Shown here: piece after piece, positions 55,758 to 64,000 of the stretch | Layout: the number at the start of each line of letters is the position of its first letter | Position numbering within the stretch: the first letter of the stretch is position 1 | Source of the DNA: Hwangdonia lutea | GTDB lineage: Bacteria > Bacteroidota > Bacteroidia > Flavobacteriales > Flavobacteriaceae | Direction of reading: 5' to 3' | NCBI RefSeq assembly: GCF_032814565.1 | Contig: NZ_CP136521.1 | Location: 2,824,501-2,888,500, forward strand | DNA: 64,000 nucleotides | The notes under the pieces: model-generated | What the model was told of the DNA's origin: nothing | The model's database searches: none | The model's input: the letters and a program-made list of their open reading frames with translations, nothing else | Program-made: the position numbers and the translations under genes

Positions 55758-58232
55758 ATGAATATTTCAAAATACAAATTCCTAAAATACACAATTAATG
55801 GCAATAGGCTCTTTATTTCTATCCTAATAGGAATTGTTTTTATATGTTCTGTTTCTGGTCAAACCGACAGACAAGTTATAACCCTTGAGAAAAACTGGAA
55901 ATTCATTAAAGCCGATGTAAAAAACGCACAACAAATTGCTTTTGACGATTCCACATGGGAAACCGTTACCGTACCTCACGATTGGGCAATAAAAGGACCG
56001 TTTGATAAAGAAATAGACAAACAAACCGTTGCCATTGTTCAAAACGGTGAAAAGGTAGCTACCGAAAAAACAGGGCGTACAGGCGCATTGCCATACATTG
56101 GTGTGGGTTGGTATCGCAATCAATTTTCGCTACCAAATTTCAGCTCAGAAAAAAAAGTCATTTTGCTTTTTGAAGGCGCCATGAGCGAACCGGAAATTTT
56201 TCTAAACGGTAAAAAAATAGGCAGTTGGAATTACGGTTATAGCTATTTTTATTTCGATATTACCGAGCACATTCTTGCAAATCAACCAAACACATTAGCC
56301 GTTAAACTAACCAATGTGGGGTTGTCTTCACGTTGGTATCCCGGGGCAGGTTTGTATCGTAATGTACGGCTTATTGTAAAAAATAAAACAAGCATCAACC
56401 AATGGGGCACGTTTATAACGACGCCGCTAATCACTAAAAATTTGGCGAAGGTACATGTGAAGACCAAAGTGTCTGGAAAACAGCTTAAATTGGTTACTAC
56501 AATTAAAGATGCTGATGGTAAAATAGTAGCAACCAATACCACTGAAACCATTTTCGATAACGAATTTGAACAAAACATAGCCGTTAAAAATCCTGTTTTA
56601 TGGAGTCCAGAGAATCCTTATTTATATACGGCTGTTTCTCAATTATATGCTGAAAATATTTTAAAGGATGAAACTGAAACGCGTTTCGGGATTCGGGACA
56701 TTAACTATGAAGCTGAAAGAGGATTCAGTTTAAACGGCAAAATCACCAAATTTAAAGGCGTATGTCTGCATCACGATTTAGGGCCTATTGGTACTGCAAT
56801 TAATAAATCCGCTTTGCGCCGACAACTTCGTATTTTAAAAGATATGGGCGCGAATGCCATCAGGAGTTCACACAATATGCCATCTTTAGAGCAACTTGAA
56901 TTATGCGACGAAATGGGCTTTCTGTTTTTAGCTGAAAGTTTCGATGAATGGGCAAAACCAAAAGTAGAAAACGGCTACCACCGCTTTTTTGAAACCGATG
57001 CGGAAAAAGACATTGTAAATTTAGTGCACGCCACACGAAACCACCCAAGTATCGTCATGTGGAGCTCGGGTAACGAAGTCCCCGACCAATGGGGCAGCCA
57101 AGGCGCTAAACGTGCTAAATGGCTGCAGGATATTTTTCATCGTGAAGACCCGACCCGACCAGTTACCGTGGGCATGGATCAAGTAAAAGCAACCATGGCA
57201 TCTGGCTTTGGTGCGGTGCTTGACATTCCAGGGTTAAACTATCGAACGCATTTATATGAGGAAGCTTATGAAGCTTTTCCGCAAGGATTGATTTTAGGCT
57301 CCGAAACAGCTTCAACTGTTAGCTCGCGAGGGATTTATAAATTTCCTGTTGAAGCATTTAAAATGAAGCAATACGACGATTTTCAGTCATCATCTTACGA
57401 CTTGGAAGCCTGTAGTTGGTCTAATATCCCAGATGAAGATTTTGTGCTTCAAGATGATAATCCATGGGTAATCGGCGAATTTGTGTGGACCGGTTTTGAT
57501 TATTTGGGAGAACCCACGCCGTATGATACCAAATGGCCATCACGCAGTTCGTATTTTGGTATTAACGATTTGGCGGGTTTGCCAAAAGACCGCTATTATT
57601 TATACCGAAGCCGATGGAACACTGAAGACGAAACCCTGCACATTTTACCTCATTGGAATTGGGAAGGACGAGAAGGAGAAACCACGCCCGTATTTGTTTA
57701 CACCAGTTACAACAGCGCTGAATTGTTTATAAACGGGAAAAGCATGGGCATTAAAAAAAAGAACAACAGTACACCAAAACACCGGTACCGCTTAATGTGG
57801 ATGGATGTAAAATACCAACCCGGTACCATAAAAGTGGTAGCTTTTGATGATGACGGAAACCCTGCTGCAGAAAAAGAAATACACACGGCAGGAAAACCTT
57901 ATAAATTAGTTTTAGAATCAGATAGAAAAACAATAAAAGCTGATGGCAAGGATTTGGCTTTTGTAACCGTTTCGGTGGTCGATAAAAACGGCATACCTTG
58001 TCCAACTGCCACCAATCAATTAAAATTTAAAATAAAAGGCGACGGTATTTTTAAAGCGGCCTGTAATGGCGATGCCACCTCACTAGAACCTTTTCACTTG
58101 CCAACCATGAAATTATTTAGTGGTAAATTGGTAGTTTTGGTACAATCTAATTCTAATGCAGGAAAAATAAATTTAACAGTTTCCGGTAACGGTTTAAAAA
58201 CAGAAAAAATAATCATTCAAACAAAAATTTAA
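55758..58232 (+). CDS. GH2 beta-galactosidase, shorter type
   Basis: 824 residues. A hydrophobic segment at about 18-34 ending SVSGQ serves as a signal peptide after a longer than usual N-terminus. Domains: jelly roll about 45-205 (WKFIKADVKNAQQ ... TVPHDWAI; GLYRNVRLIVKN), Ig-like about 212-312, TIM barrel about 315-600 with acid/base Glu440 (MWSSGNEVPDQW) and nucleophile Glu516 (ILGSETAST), then DUF4982-like and Ig-like C-terminal domains (PCPTATNQLKFKIKGDG). This architecture is common among exo-beta-galactosidases of gut and marine Bacteroidota acting on host or algal glycans. It follows the GH27 gene after a palindrome. Confidence 0.92.
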   Translation: MNISKYKFLKYTINGNRLFISILIGIVFICSVSGQTDRQVITLEKNWKFIKADVKNAQQIAFDDSTWETVTVPHDWAIKGPFDKEIDKQTVAIVQNGEKVATEKTGRTGALPYIGVGWYRNQFSLPNFSSEKKVILLFEGAMSEPEIFLNGKKIGSWNYGYSYFYFDITEHILANQPNTLAVKLTNVGLSSRWYPGAGLYRNVRLIVKNKTSINQWGTFITTPLITKNLAKVHVKTKVSGKQLKLVTTIKDADGKIVATNTTETIFDNEFEQNIAVKNPVLWSPENPYLYTAVSQLYAENILKDETETRFGIRDINYEAERGFSLNGKITKFKGVCLHHDLGPIGTAINKSALRRQLRILKDMGANAIRSSHNMPSLEQLELCDEMGFLFLAESFDEWAKPKVENGYHRFFETDAEKDIVNLVHATRNHPSIVMWSSGNEVPDQWGSQGAKRAKWLQDIFHREDPTRPVTVGMDQVKATMASGFGAVLDIPGLNYRTHLYEEAYEAFPQGLILGSETASTVSSRGIYKFPVEAFKMKQYDDFQSSSYDLEACSWSNIPDEDFVLQDDNPWVIGEFVWTGFDYLGEPTPYDTKWPSRSSYFGINDLAGLPKDRYYLYRSRWNTEDETLHILPHWNWEGREGETTPVFVYTSYNSAELFINGKSMGIKKKNNSTPKHRYRLMWMDVKYQPGTIKVVAFDDDGNPAAEKEIHTAGKPYKLVLESDRKTIKADGKDLAFVTVSVVDKNGIPCPTATNQLKFKIKGDGIFKAACNGDATSLEPFHLPTMKLFSGKLVVLVQSNSNAGKINLTVSGNGLKTEKIIIQTKI

Positions 58233-58235
58233 AAG

Positions 58236-59810
58236 ATGAAATTATTTCGCATTCTTATTGCTTTCATTTGTGTAACTGCCATTTTTGGATGTCAAAATAA
58301 ATCCAATTCAAAACAAACGGAAACACAAATCAATACAAAACCAAATATCATTTACATACTGGCAGACGATTTGGGTTATGGCGATTTAGGTGTTTACGGA
58401 CAAACAAAAATTGAAACCCCAAATATTGATGCCTTGGCAAAAGAAGGCATGTTATTTACTCAGCATTACACAGCTGCTCCTGTGTGCGCGCCAGCACGAG
58501 CATCCTTATTGACAGGAAAACATGGCGGGCAAGCAAGTATAAGAGGAAACGATGAGTGGGCAGCACGCGGAAAAGTCTGGGATTATTTTGAAATGTTAAA
58601 AGATTCTACCCTGGAAGGGCAACGTCCCATGCCCAAAAACACCACAACTATCGCCCAATTGTTAAAAACAGCCAATTATAAAACGGGCATCGTTGGAAAA
58701 TGGGGCTTGGGTGCACCGCATACCGAGTCTATACCAACCAAAATGGGCTTCGATTACTTTTTTGGGTACAATTGCCAGCGAATTGCACATACGTACACGC
58801 CAACACATCTTTATGAAAACGAAAAGCGGTTTCACTTAAAAAACGATACTATAGCGCCACATTCAGGAACAGGAAATGATGGTGACCCATTAGCAGAATC
58901 AACCTATGAGAAATTTTATCAACCCGATTATAGCCCGACTTTAATTTTCGATAAAATGATGGGTTTCATCGAAACAAATAAAAAAGAGCCTTTCTTTATG
59001 TATTGGGCGAGTCCTATTCCTCACGTGCCGTTACAGGCTCCAAAAAAATGGGTAGATTATTATGTGAAAAAATTTGGAGATGAAAAACCATATTACCACA
59101 AAGAAAAAGGTAACTATTTTCCAACCCGATATCCGCATGCTACTTATGCGGCAATGATATCTTATTTGGATGAAAACGTGGGGAAGCTGGTATCCTATTT
59201 AAAAAATGAAGGTTTATATGATAACACTTTAATTATTTTTACATCAGATAATGGACCATCCAATCATGGCGGAGGAGATTCACAGTGGTTCAATAGTTCA
59301 GGATTATTTAAAAATAAAGCTGGAAGAGTTAAAGGCTTTACTTACGAAGGTGGTATTCGTGTGCCCATGATTGCTACTTGGCCTGCTAAAATTAAAGCCG
59401 GAACTAGCAGTAATCATATTTCAGCATTTTATGATGTGTTGCCAACATTTAACGAGATAGCAAATGTAAAAACGGATTATAAAAGTAACGGAATTAGCTT
59501 TTATAATGCACTTACAAATCCACAAAACCAAAAAGAACATGATTATTTATACTGGGAATTTGCAGGATATAATGGACAAGTTGCCGTAAGAATGGGCAAA
59601 TGGAAAATGATTTGGAAAAACATTAAAAAAGGAAATAAAGAAGTTGAGTTGTATGATTTGGATGCGGATATAAAAGAGGAAAACAATATTATGGCCCAAC
59701 ATCCAGAAATGCTTGAAAAATTCTTTGAAATTATTAAAAAAGAACATCAAACACCTGAAAATAAATCCTTTGTAATTGAAGGCGTAGAGAACCTTGTTAA
59801 TCAAAAATAA
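58236..59810 (+). CDS. Formylglycine-dependent sulfatase lipoprotein (S1 family, possibly S1_16-like)
   Basis: 524 residues with lipobox IFGC (Cys19). Sulfatase marks: metal-binding ADDLGYGDLG near 43-52, the maturation motif CAPARASLLTGKH with Cys84 to become formylglycine, GKWGLG, and TSDNGPSNHGGG. The long insert around GNDEWAARGKVWDYFEML is like galactose or N-acetylgalactosamine sulfatases of subfamily S1_16, as I remember them; the subfamily needs a database check. It removes sulfate esters that block the galactosidases and hexosaminidases of the locus. It starts 3 bases after the GH2 gene. Confidence 0.9.
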   Translation: MKLFRILIAFICVTAIFGCQNKSNSKQTETQINTKPNIIYILADDLGYGDLGVYGQTKIETPNIDALAKEGMLFTQHYTAAPVCAPARASLLTGKHGGQASIRGNDEWAARGKVWDYFEMLKDSTLEGQRPMPKNTTTIAQLLKTANYKTGIVGKWGLGAPHTESIPTKMGFDYFFGYNCQRIAHTYTPTHLYENEKRFHLKNDTIAPHSGTGNDGDPLAESTYEKFYQPDYSPTLIFDKMMGFIETNKKEPFFMYWASPIPHVPLQAPKKWVDYYVKKFGDEKPYYHKEKGNYFPTRYPHATYAAMISYLDENVGKLVSYLKNEGLYDNTLIIFTSDNGPSNHGGGDSQWFNSSGLFKNKAGRVKGFTYEGGIRVPMIATWPAKIKAGTSSNHISAFYDVLPTFNEIANVKTDYKSNGISFYNALTNPQNQKEHDYLYWEFAGYNGQVAVRMGKWKMIWKNIKKGNKEVELYDLDADIKEENNIMAQHPEMLEKFFEIIKKEHQTPENKSFVIEGVENLVNQK

Positions 59811-59824
59811 ATACTAATCACATT

Positions 59825-61423
59825 ATGAAATTAATAAACCATTTGGCTGTAATTGGCAGCATCTTTTTGTTTGTTGGATGTAAAGATAAAACGGCTACAA
59901 ACGAAACTGATAAAAAACCCAACATCGTTTTTATCATGTCTGATGACCATGCCTATCAAGCCATTAGCGCCTATGATGATAAATTGATACAAACCCCAAA
60001 CATCGATCGTATTGCCAACGAGGGTATGTTATTTACCAATGCCACGGTTACCAACTCCATTTGCGCACCATCGCGAGCTGTTATTTTAACAGGTAAACAC
60101 AGTCATATAAATGGTAAAATTGACAACTTAAGTAAGTTTGATACGACTAATGTTACCTTTCCGCAAATCCTCCAAAAAGCAGGCTATCAAACAGCTATGT
60201 TTGGTAAACTTCATTTTGGAAATAACCCAAAAGGCTTTGATGAATTTAAAATTTTACCCGGACAAGGGAGTTATTACAATCCGAGGTTTATCACCCAAAA
60301 AGGCGACACGATAATCAAGGGTTATGTAACCGATATTACAACGGATTTGACTTTAGATTGGATGAAAAACCGCAGAGACCCCAACAAGCCTTTTATGCTT
60401 ATGTACCTGCACAAAGCACCACACCGCGCTTGGTTGCCTAACAAAAAGCATTATACCGAGTTCACCAAAAAAACATTCCCCTTACCGGAAACCTTGTTTG
60501 ATGATTACAATACACGAAGTACAGCTGCAAAAACTGCCGAAATGGGCATTTTTAAACACATGTCCTTAATTAACGATGTAAAGCTCAGGCCAGAAACCGT
60601 AAAGGAACTCGGTATAAAACAATGGAGCAGATTGGGGCAAAGTATTGGTAGATTAGATTCGGTGCAACGTGCCGATTGGGATGCCGTGTACAATCCCATT
60701 GATGAAGATTTTAAAAAACGCTACCCAACCATGAACGATTCAACCTTTACCGTTTGGAAATACCAACGCTATATGCAGGATTATTTAGGAACCATTGCAT
60801 CGGTTGATGAAAATGTTGGTCGAGTATTGGATTATTTGGATGAAGAAAAACTAGCCGATAATACCATTGTGGTTTACACTTCCGACCAAGGATTTTACCT
60901 AGGAGAACACGGTTGGTTTGATAAGCGTTTTATGTACAACGAATCTTTTAAAACACCACTTTTAATTAAATGGCCAAATAAAATAACCGCAGGTATTACC
61001 GAAGATGAAATGGTGCAGAACCTGGATTTCGCACAAACCTTCCTTGAGGTTGCTGGTGTTAAAGCACCAAAAGAAATGCAAGGTGAAAGCTTAGTGCCTT
61101 TATTAACAGGAAAAAAAGAGGCTTGGGATAGAGAGGCTGTATATTATCATTATTACGAATATCCTGCAGAACACGCCGTAAAAAGACATTATGGCATTGC
61201 TACGAAAGAGTATAAGTTAATCCATTTTTACCACGATGTAAACGAATGGGAACTTTACGATAGTAAAAAGGACCCTAATGAGGTTAACAATGTTTATAAC
61301 GACCCTGAATATGCCGATGTTGTAAAAGAAATGACTCAAAAATTAAAAGAAGTTAGAAAAAAATATAAAGACTCTGAAACTTTAGACAATTATTATATTG
61401 AGCTTTACAATAAGAAAAAGTAG
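59825..61423 (+). CDS. Formylglycine-dependent sulfatase lipoprotein (S1 family, possibly S1_11-like)
   Basis: 532 residues with lipobox LFVGC (Cys19). Motifs: FIMSDDHAYQAISAY (metal ligands), SICAPSRAVILTGKHSHING with Cys80 for formylglycine, GKLHFG, HKAPHRAWLP and YTSDQGFYLGEHGWFDKRF. The CAPSR form with KHSHxNG is like N-acetylglucosamine-6-sulfatases (S1_11) of Bacteroides and the human GNS enzyme. It differs strongly from the preceding sulfatase, so the pair probably deals with two sulfate positions, for example on galactose and on GlcNAc. No anaerobic or FGE maturation enzyme is in the window. Confidence 0.9.
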   Translation: MKLINHLAVIGSIFLFVGCKDKTATNETDKKPNIVFIMSDDHAYQAISAYDDKLIQTPNIDRIANEGMLFTNATVTNSICAPSRAVILTGKHSHINGKIDNLSKFDTTNVTFPQILQKAGYQTAMFGKLHFGNNPKGFDEFKILPGQGSYYNPRFITQKGDTIIKGYVTDITTDLTLDWMKNRRDPNKPFMLMYLHKAPHRAWLPNKKHYTEFTKKTFPLPETLFDDYNTRSTAAKTAEMGIFKHMSLINDVKLRPETVKELGIKQWSRLGQSIGRLDSVQRADWDAVYNPIDEDFKKRYPTMNDSTFTVWKYQRYMQDYLGTIASVDENVGRVLDYLDEEKLADNTIVVYTSDQGFYLGEHGWFDKRFMYNESFKTPLLIKWPNKITAGITEDEMVQNLDFAQTFLEVAGVKAPKEMQGESLVPLLTGKKEAWDREAVYYHYYEYPAEHAVKRHYGIATKEYKLIHFYHDVNEWELYDSKKDPNEVNNVYNDPEYADVVKEMTQKLKEVRKKYKDSETLDNYYIELYNKKK

Positions 61424-61485
61424 TTGTTTTATTTAGTCTATTGTGTTGATAATTTTTTAAAGTTTTCAAAATATATTAAATAAAG

Positions 61486-61528
61486 AAATCCCGTTCGGTA
61501 AATTTTCTACCAAACGGGATTTTTTTTT
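61486..61528. terminator. Strong terminator between convergent units
   Basis: AAATCCCGTTcGGTA pairs with TACCaAACGGGATTT and is followed by a run of T on the plus strand. A second palindrome (CACTAG...CTAGTG, 61531-61556) follows. The two lie between the plus-strand sulfatase and the minus-strand GH84 genes. Confidence 0.85.
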
Positions 61529-61601
61529 ATCACTAGCTTTTTTTAAAAAACTAGTGGGGTTAGGTTTTTAAATCATTATCCTGCTTTAAAACAAAGTATT
61601 T

Positions 61602-63794
61602 CTACTTGATTTTAACCGTAAATTTTTTAATTTTTCCGTTTAAAGTTTCGTTTGATGCATTTTTCATTCGAACAAATTTCACTTTAGCATTAATAGATGC
61701 TTGTAGCGATGCGTCTTTTTGTTCTGTTTTTATTTCAGACCATTCTTTACCATTAGTTGAAATTTCTAGGTTTAAGTTATTGTAAATCAACGATTTTTCT
61801 AATTGTAAAACCAATTTATTCACGCGAATTTCTTTCTGCAATTCAAATCCAAAATAGGCCTGAGGCGATAAGCGGATAATTTCCAATGGCGGATTTAGTG
61901 CCAGTGTTCTATCTCTTAAAGTAACTTGTTGATTTTTTAACTGCTCAATATTTGTAAATAGTTTATGAGGATTGTAATTGGCATCTACTTCTAAGTTTTT
62001 ACCAAACGCTTTATTATAGGTTTTTGTAAGGTGTACAAAACTTTTATCGATTAAAGGCGCGATAACCAAAGTAGCTGTTTTAATTCCCGGTTGATATGGA
62101 TTTTGATTTTCTTCGCGATCAATCTTATACATTTCTGCTTTAATGGCTTTTACGGCTTGGTAACTTCTTTCAAAAGCATCGCTATTTTTTGCTTGCAGTG
62201 CTGTATGCATATGTAACATGGCTAATCCCGATTGACCCAATAATTTAAACTGTTGAACCCAATGGCGTATTTCATCTAAAAGTATTGGATTGTCTTTGCT
62301 GTTTAACAAAATATACGAGGCCTCGACCATGGTTTGGAATTCGTTTCGAACCGTCTCAAAGTTTTCAATCGTGTTGTCTGCTTCAAGATCGTTTAAAAAT
62401 GCTTTGGCTATGGGTGAAAAACTAACCGATTCTTCACGGCGGTAACGGTGACCGTTTGGACCTAAATCACTATTATGTGTCGCGAAAATTTCCAAGGCCT
62501 TATAACTTTTGGGCATTACAACTTTTAAAGCCTGTAGCCAATTTTTTTCAGGCTGATATTCAGACATATTCCAAGTATAATCGGCAACGCCATAAATAGC
62601 AATTTTAGAGGCTTCGGCATGCTCCATTGGGTTGGATACAAATCCAGATACATCTTGGGCAATATCTTTTCCGTTGCCATAAGCTGGCCCCAAAAGCATG
62701 TGGTTTCTAACATAATCTGAAACGGGAAAATTCCACCAAATAAAGGCATTACGATTTATTTTCGTGTTAATCCAATTCATGGTTTCCGTATCGATATCGG
62801 CCACTACGGTGTTGCCGGTCCACATAATTCTTATGGAAGGGTGCAGTTCTTTACCTAAAGTTTCCAAATAGCCACCTTCGGGTTTAGACCAACCTTTGTT
62901 ATATTCCGTAGGGCACATAATTAAAGGTTTAACATCTGTTTTCTTTTTGATAAATTCAGCATGTAAAAAATTCAATAATTCGGCTTGTTGCTTGGGATTG
63001 GTGCCTTCACCGGAAATATCATCAAAAAATACGGCATAAGCGCGTACGCCTAAATCGTACATCAATTCAAATTTATGGAGTAGGGCTTTTCGGTCTTCAT
63101 TGTGCCATTTAATATCTTTTCCTGGATGAATGGCCCAAACAAAATCTACGTGGTTTAATGCTGCTCTATCAATCAGTTTTTTTAATTGAATTGCTTCCTT
63201 TTCGGGATATGGTTTTCTCCAATTAGGCGAGCTGTGGTACGGGTCGTCTTTAGGACCGTAAATGTAGGTATTCAGTTTGTTTTCGCCGTAAAAATCTATT
63301 TGCCGCATGCGATGCTTAAAACTCCATGGGGTGCCATAAAATCCTTCAACGGTGCCGCGAGCAGCTACATCTGGGTAGTCTAGAATGTCTCCTAAAGGAA
63401 TTGTCTTATTTTTTAGTAGCGCCATCAAGGTTCTAACGCCATAATAAGTACCTCTGGCATCTCGACCAATAACGGAAATCTGTTTTTTGGATATATTAAT
63501 ATGATAGCTTTCAGCCTTTTTTGGCACCTTGTTTTTTAGTTTTTTGGGAAATCTATCATTGACACCGCCTATTTGAATTGAAAAGCCTTTGTTTGAGATG
63601 TTATCATTTGTAAAATAGGTAGATAACAAATTTTGTATGGCTTTATCCGTGCTTTTTTGCTGAATATGAAATAGGGCAGGCGTATCAAAATAGTCGCCAA
63701 TAACCACATGCTGAGGTTTGGGATTAATGTTTAAATTTTGTGCAAAACCAAATCCAACGGTTAAAATTAGAAGTGTAAAAAATGAATGACGCAT
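61602..63794 (-). CDS. GH84 beta-N-acetylglucosaminidase
   Basis: 730 residues with a signal peptide ending FGFAQ. N-terminal GH20b-like domain about 22-140 (SVIGRDARGTYYGVRTLMALL), GH84 barrel about 145-440 starting RGTVEGFYGTPWSFKHRMRQIDFYG, with the catalytic Asp258-Asp259 pair in FFDDISGEG, IMCPTEYNKGW, and WWNFPVSDYVRNHMLLGP. Helical domain about 450-590 and a C-terminal beta domain follow. Bacterial homologues act on terminal beta-GlcNAc by substrate-assisted catalysis. It lies downstream of a second GH20 on the minus strand and adds to the hexosaminidase capacity of the locus. Confidence 0.93.
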   Translation of the reverse strand: MRHSFFTLLILTVGFGFAQNLNINPKPQHVVIGDYFDTPALFHIQQKSTDKAIQNLLSTYFTNDNISNKGFSIQIGGVNDRFPKKLKNKVPKKAESYHINISKKQISVIGRDARGTYYGVRTLMALLKNKTIPLGDILDYPDVAARGTVEGFYGTPWSFKHRMRQIDFYGENKLNTYIYGPKDDPYHSSPNWRKPYPEKEAIQLKKLIDRAALNHVDFVWAIHPGKDIKWHNEDRKALLHKFELMYDLGVRAYAVFFDDISGEGTNPKQQAELLNFLHAEFIKKKTDVKPLIMCPTEYNKGWSKPEGGYLETLGKELHPSIRIMWTGNTVVADIDTETMNWINTKINRNAFIWWNFPVSDYVRNHMLLGPAYGNGKDIAQDVSGFVSNPMEHAEASKIAIYGVADYTWNMSEYQPEKNWLQALKVVMPKSYKALEIFATHNSDLGPNGHRYRREESVSFSPIAKAFLNDLEADNTIENFETVRNEFQTMVEASYILLNSKDNPILLDEIRHWVQQFKLLGQSGLAMLHMHTALQAKNSDAFERSYQAVKAIKAEMYKIDREENQNPYQPGIKTATLVIAPLIDKSFVHLTKTYNKAFGKNLEVDANYNPHKLFTNIEQLKNQQVTLRDRTLALNPPLEIIRLSPQAYFGFELQKEIRVNKLVLQLEKSLIYNNLNLEISTNGKEWSEIKTEQKDASLQASINAKVKFVRMKNASNETLNGKIKKFTVKIK

Positions 63795-63851
63795 GGTTTT
63801 AAGCCTTTGTTTATATGATTATATTAGGGTTTATAATAGTCGAATTTTGTT

Positions 63852-64000
63852 TTATTTATAATCCTTGTAATAGTTAATGCCCAAAGCGTCCCAATGGGTT
63901 TGTATTTTCTTAAGGGCTACTTTAAAACTGTTGTAATCTTTCTTTTCAAGCGGTGTCCAACCTACTTCGGCGTATGCCGCAATTCTTGGGAAACTTTGTC
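63852..64000 (-). CDS. GH20 beta-N-acetylhexosaminidase, C-terminal end only
   Basis: Reading inwards from the right edge on the minus strand gives 49 codons to a TAA at 63852-63854. The segment QSFPRIAAYAEVGWTPLEKKDYNSF is the characteristic end of the GH20 barrel (FPR-x-AA-x-AE-x-xW), followed by a helix and the stop. It ends 57 bases before the GH84 start, in the same direction, so the two are probably co-transcribed. The rest of the gene lies beyond the window. Confidence 0.8.
   Translation of the reverse strand, partial: QSFPRIAAYAEVGWTPLEKKDYNSFKVALKKIQTHWDALGINYYKDYK

Noticed and set aside
61531-61556. Second terminator for the minus-strand GH84 gene
   Set aside because: The CACTAG palindrome lacks a T tract on the minus-strand side, so it is not a convincing terminator on its own.

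Overview
The window reads as a chromosome segment of a marine member of the Bacteroidota, most likely a Flavobacteriaceae species. The evidence is low GC, TAnnTTTG-type promoters, two SusC/SusD pairs, type IX secretion tails on secreted proteins, lipoboxes on many secreted enzymes, and a complete laminarin utilisation locus of the kind known from Formosa, Gramella and Zobellia relatives. No complete tRNA, rRNA, CRISPR array or transposase was seen.

Left part (1-9090). Positions 1-1263 carry two minus-strand genes of the DUF932/plasmid-like type, probably the end of an integrated mobile element. The junction is marked by an 18-base copy of what looks like a tRNA-Pro 3' end (1768-1785), followed by a terminator. 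Next come two convergent signalling gene sets (Hpt plus receiver; and a periplasmic binding lipoprotein, histidine kinase and receiver), thioredoxin reductase, and a PLP-dependent class V aminotransferase/desulfurase homologue.

First polysaccharide utilisation locus (9130-34411), for laminarin (beta-1,3/1,6-glucan). A membrane-spanning propeller/LuxR regulator precedes SusC, SusD, a SusE-position glycan-binding lipoprotein and a GH16 laminarinase lipoprotein. These are followed by a cytoplasmic GH149-type beta-1,3-glucan phosphorylase, a GH17 lipoprotein, a small clan GH-A lipoprotein, a GH30 lipoprotein, a GPH/MFS symporter and a cytoplasmic GH17. Two separately promoted type IX-secreted proteins follow: a GH16 with fascin-like repeats, and a non-catalytic protein with two copies of a putative binding module. 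The proposed flow is surface binding and cutting by GH16, uptake by SusC/D, removal of beta-1,6 branches by GH30, trimming by GH17, then symport and cytoplasmic phosphorolysis.

Second polysaccharide utilisation locus (34654-64000 and beyond), for a sialylated and sulfated host-type glycan such as mucin or another glycoprotein. It has SusC/D, N-acetylneuraminate lyase, a divergent GntR/FadR-type repressor, an AGE-family epimerase, a GH33 sialidase, a two-domain sialate O-acetylesterase, two GH27 alpha-galactosidase-like enzymes, GH20, an SGNH esterase, a creatininase-family amidohydrolase, two GH2 beta-galactosidases and two formylglycine sulfatases. A GH84 and the end of a second GH20 lie on the opposite strand. 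Three copies of the palindrome TATGTnnnACATA lie upstream of SusC, between the repressor and the epimerase, and upstream of the first GH2. They outline a likely regulon of the GntR repressor.

The most notable points are the shared, family-unassigned beta-sandwich modules among laminarin-binding proteins, the duplicated 300-base promoter of the two type IX-secreted genes, the intracellular phosphorylase route, and the operator-defined sialoglycan regulon.
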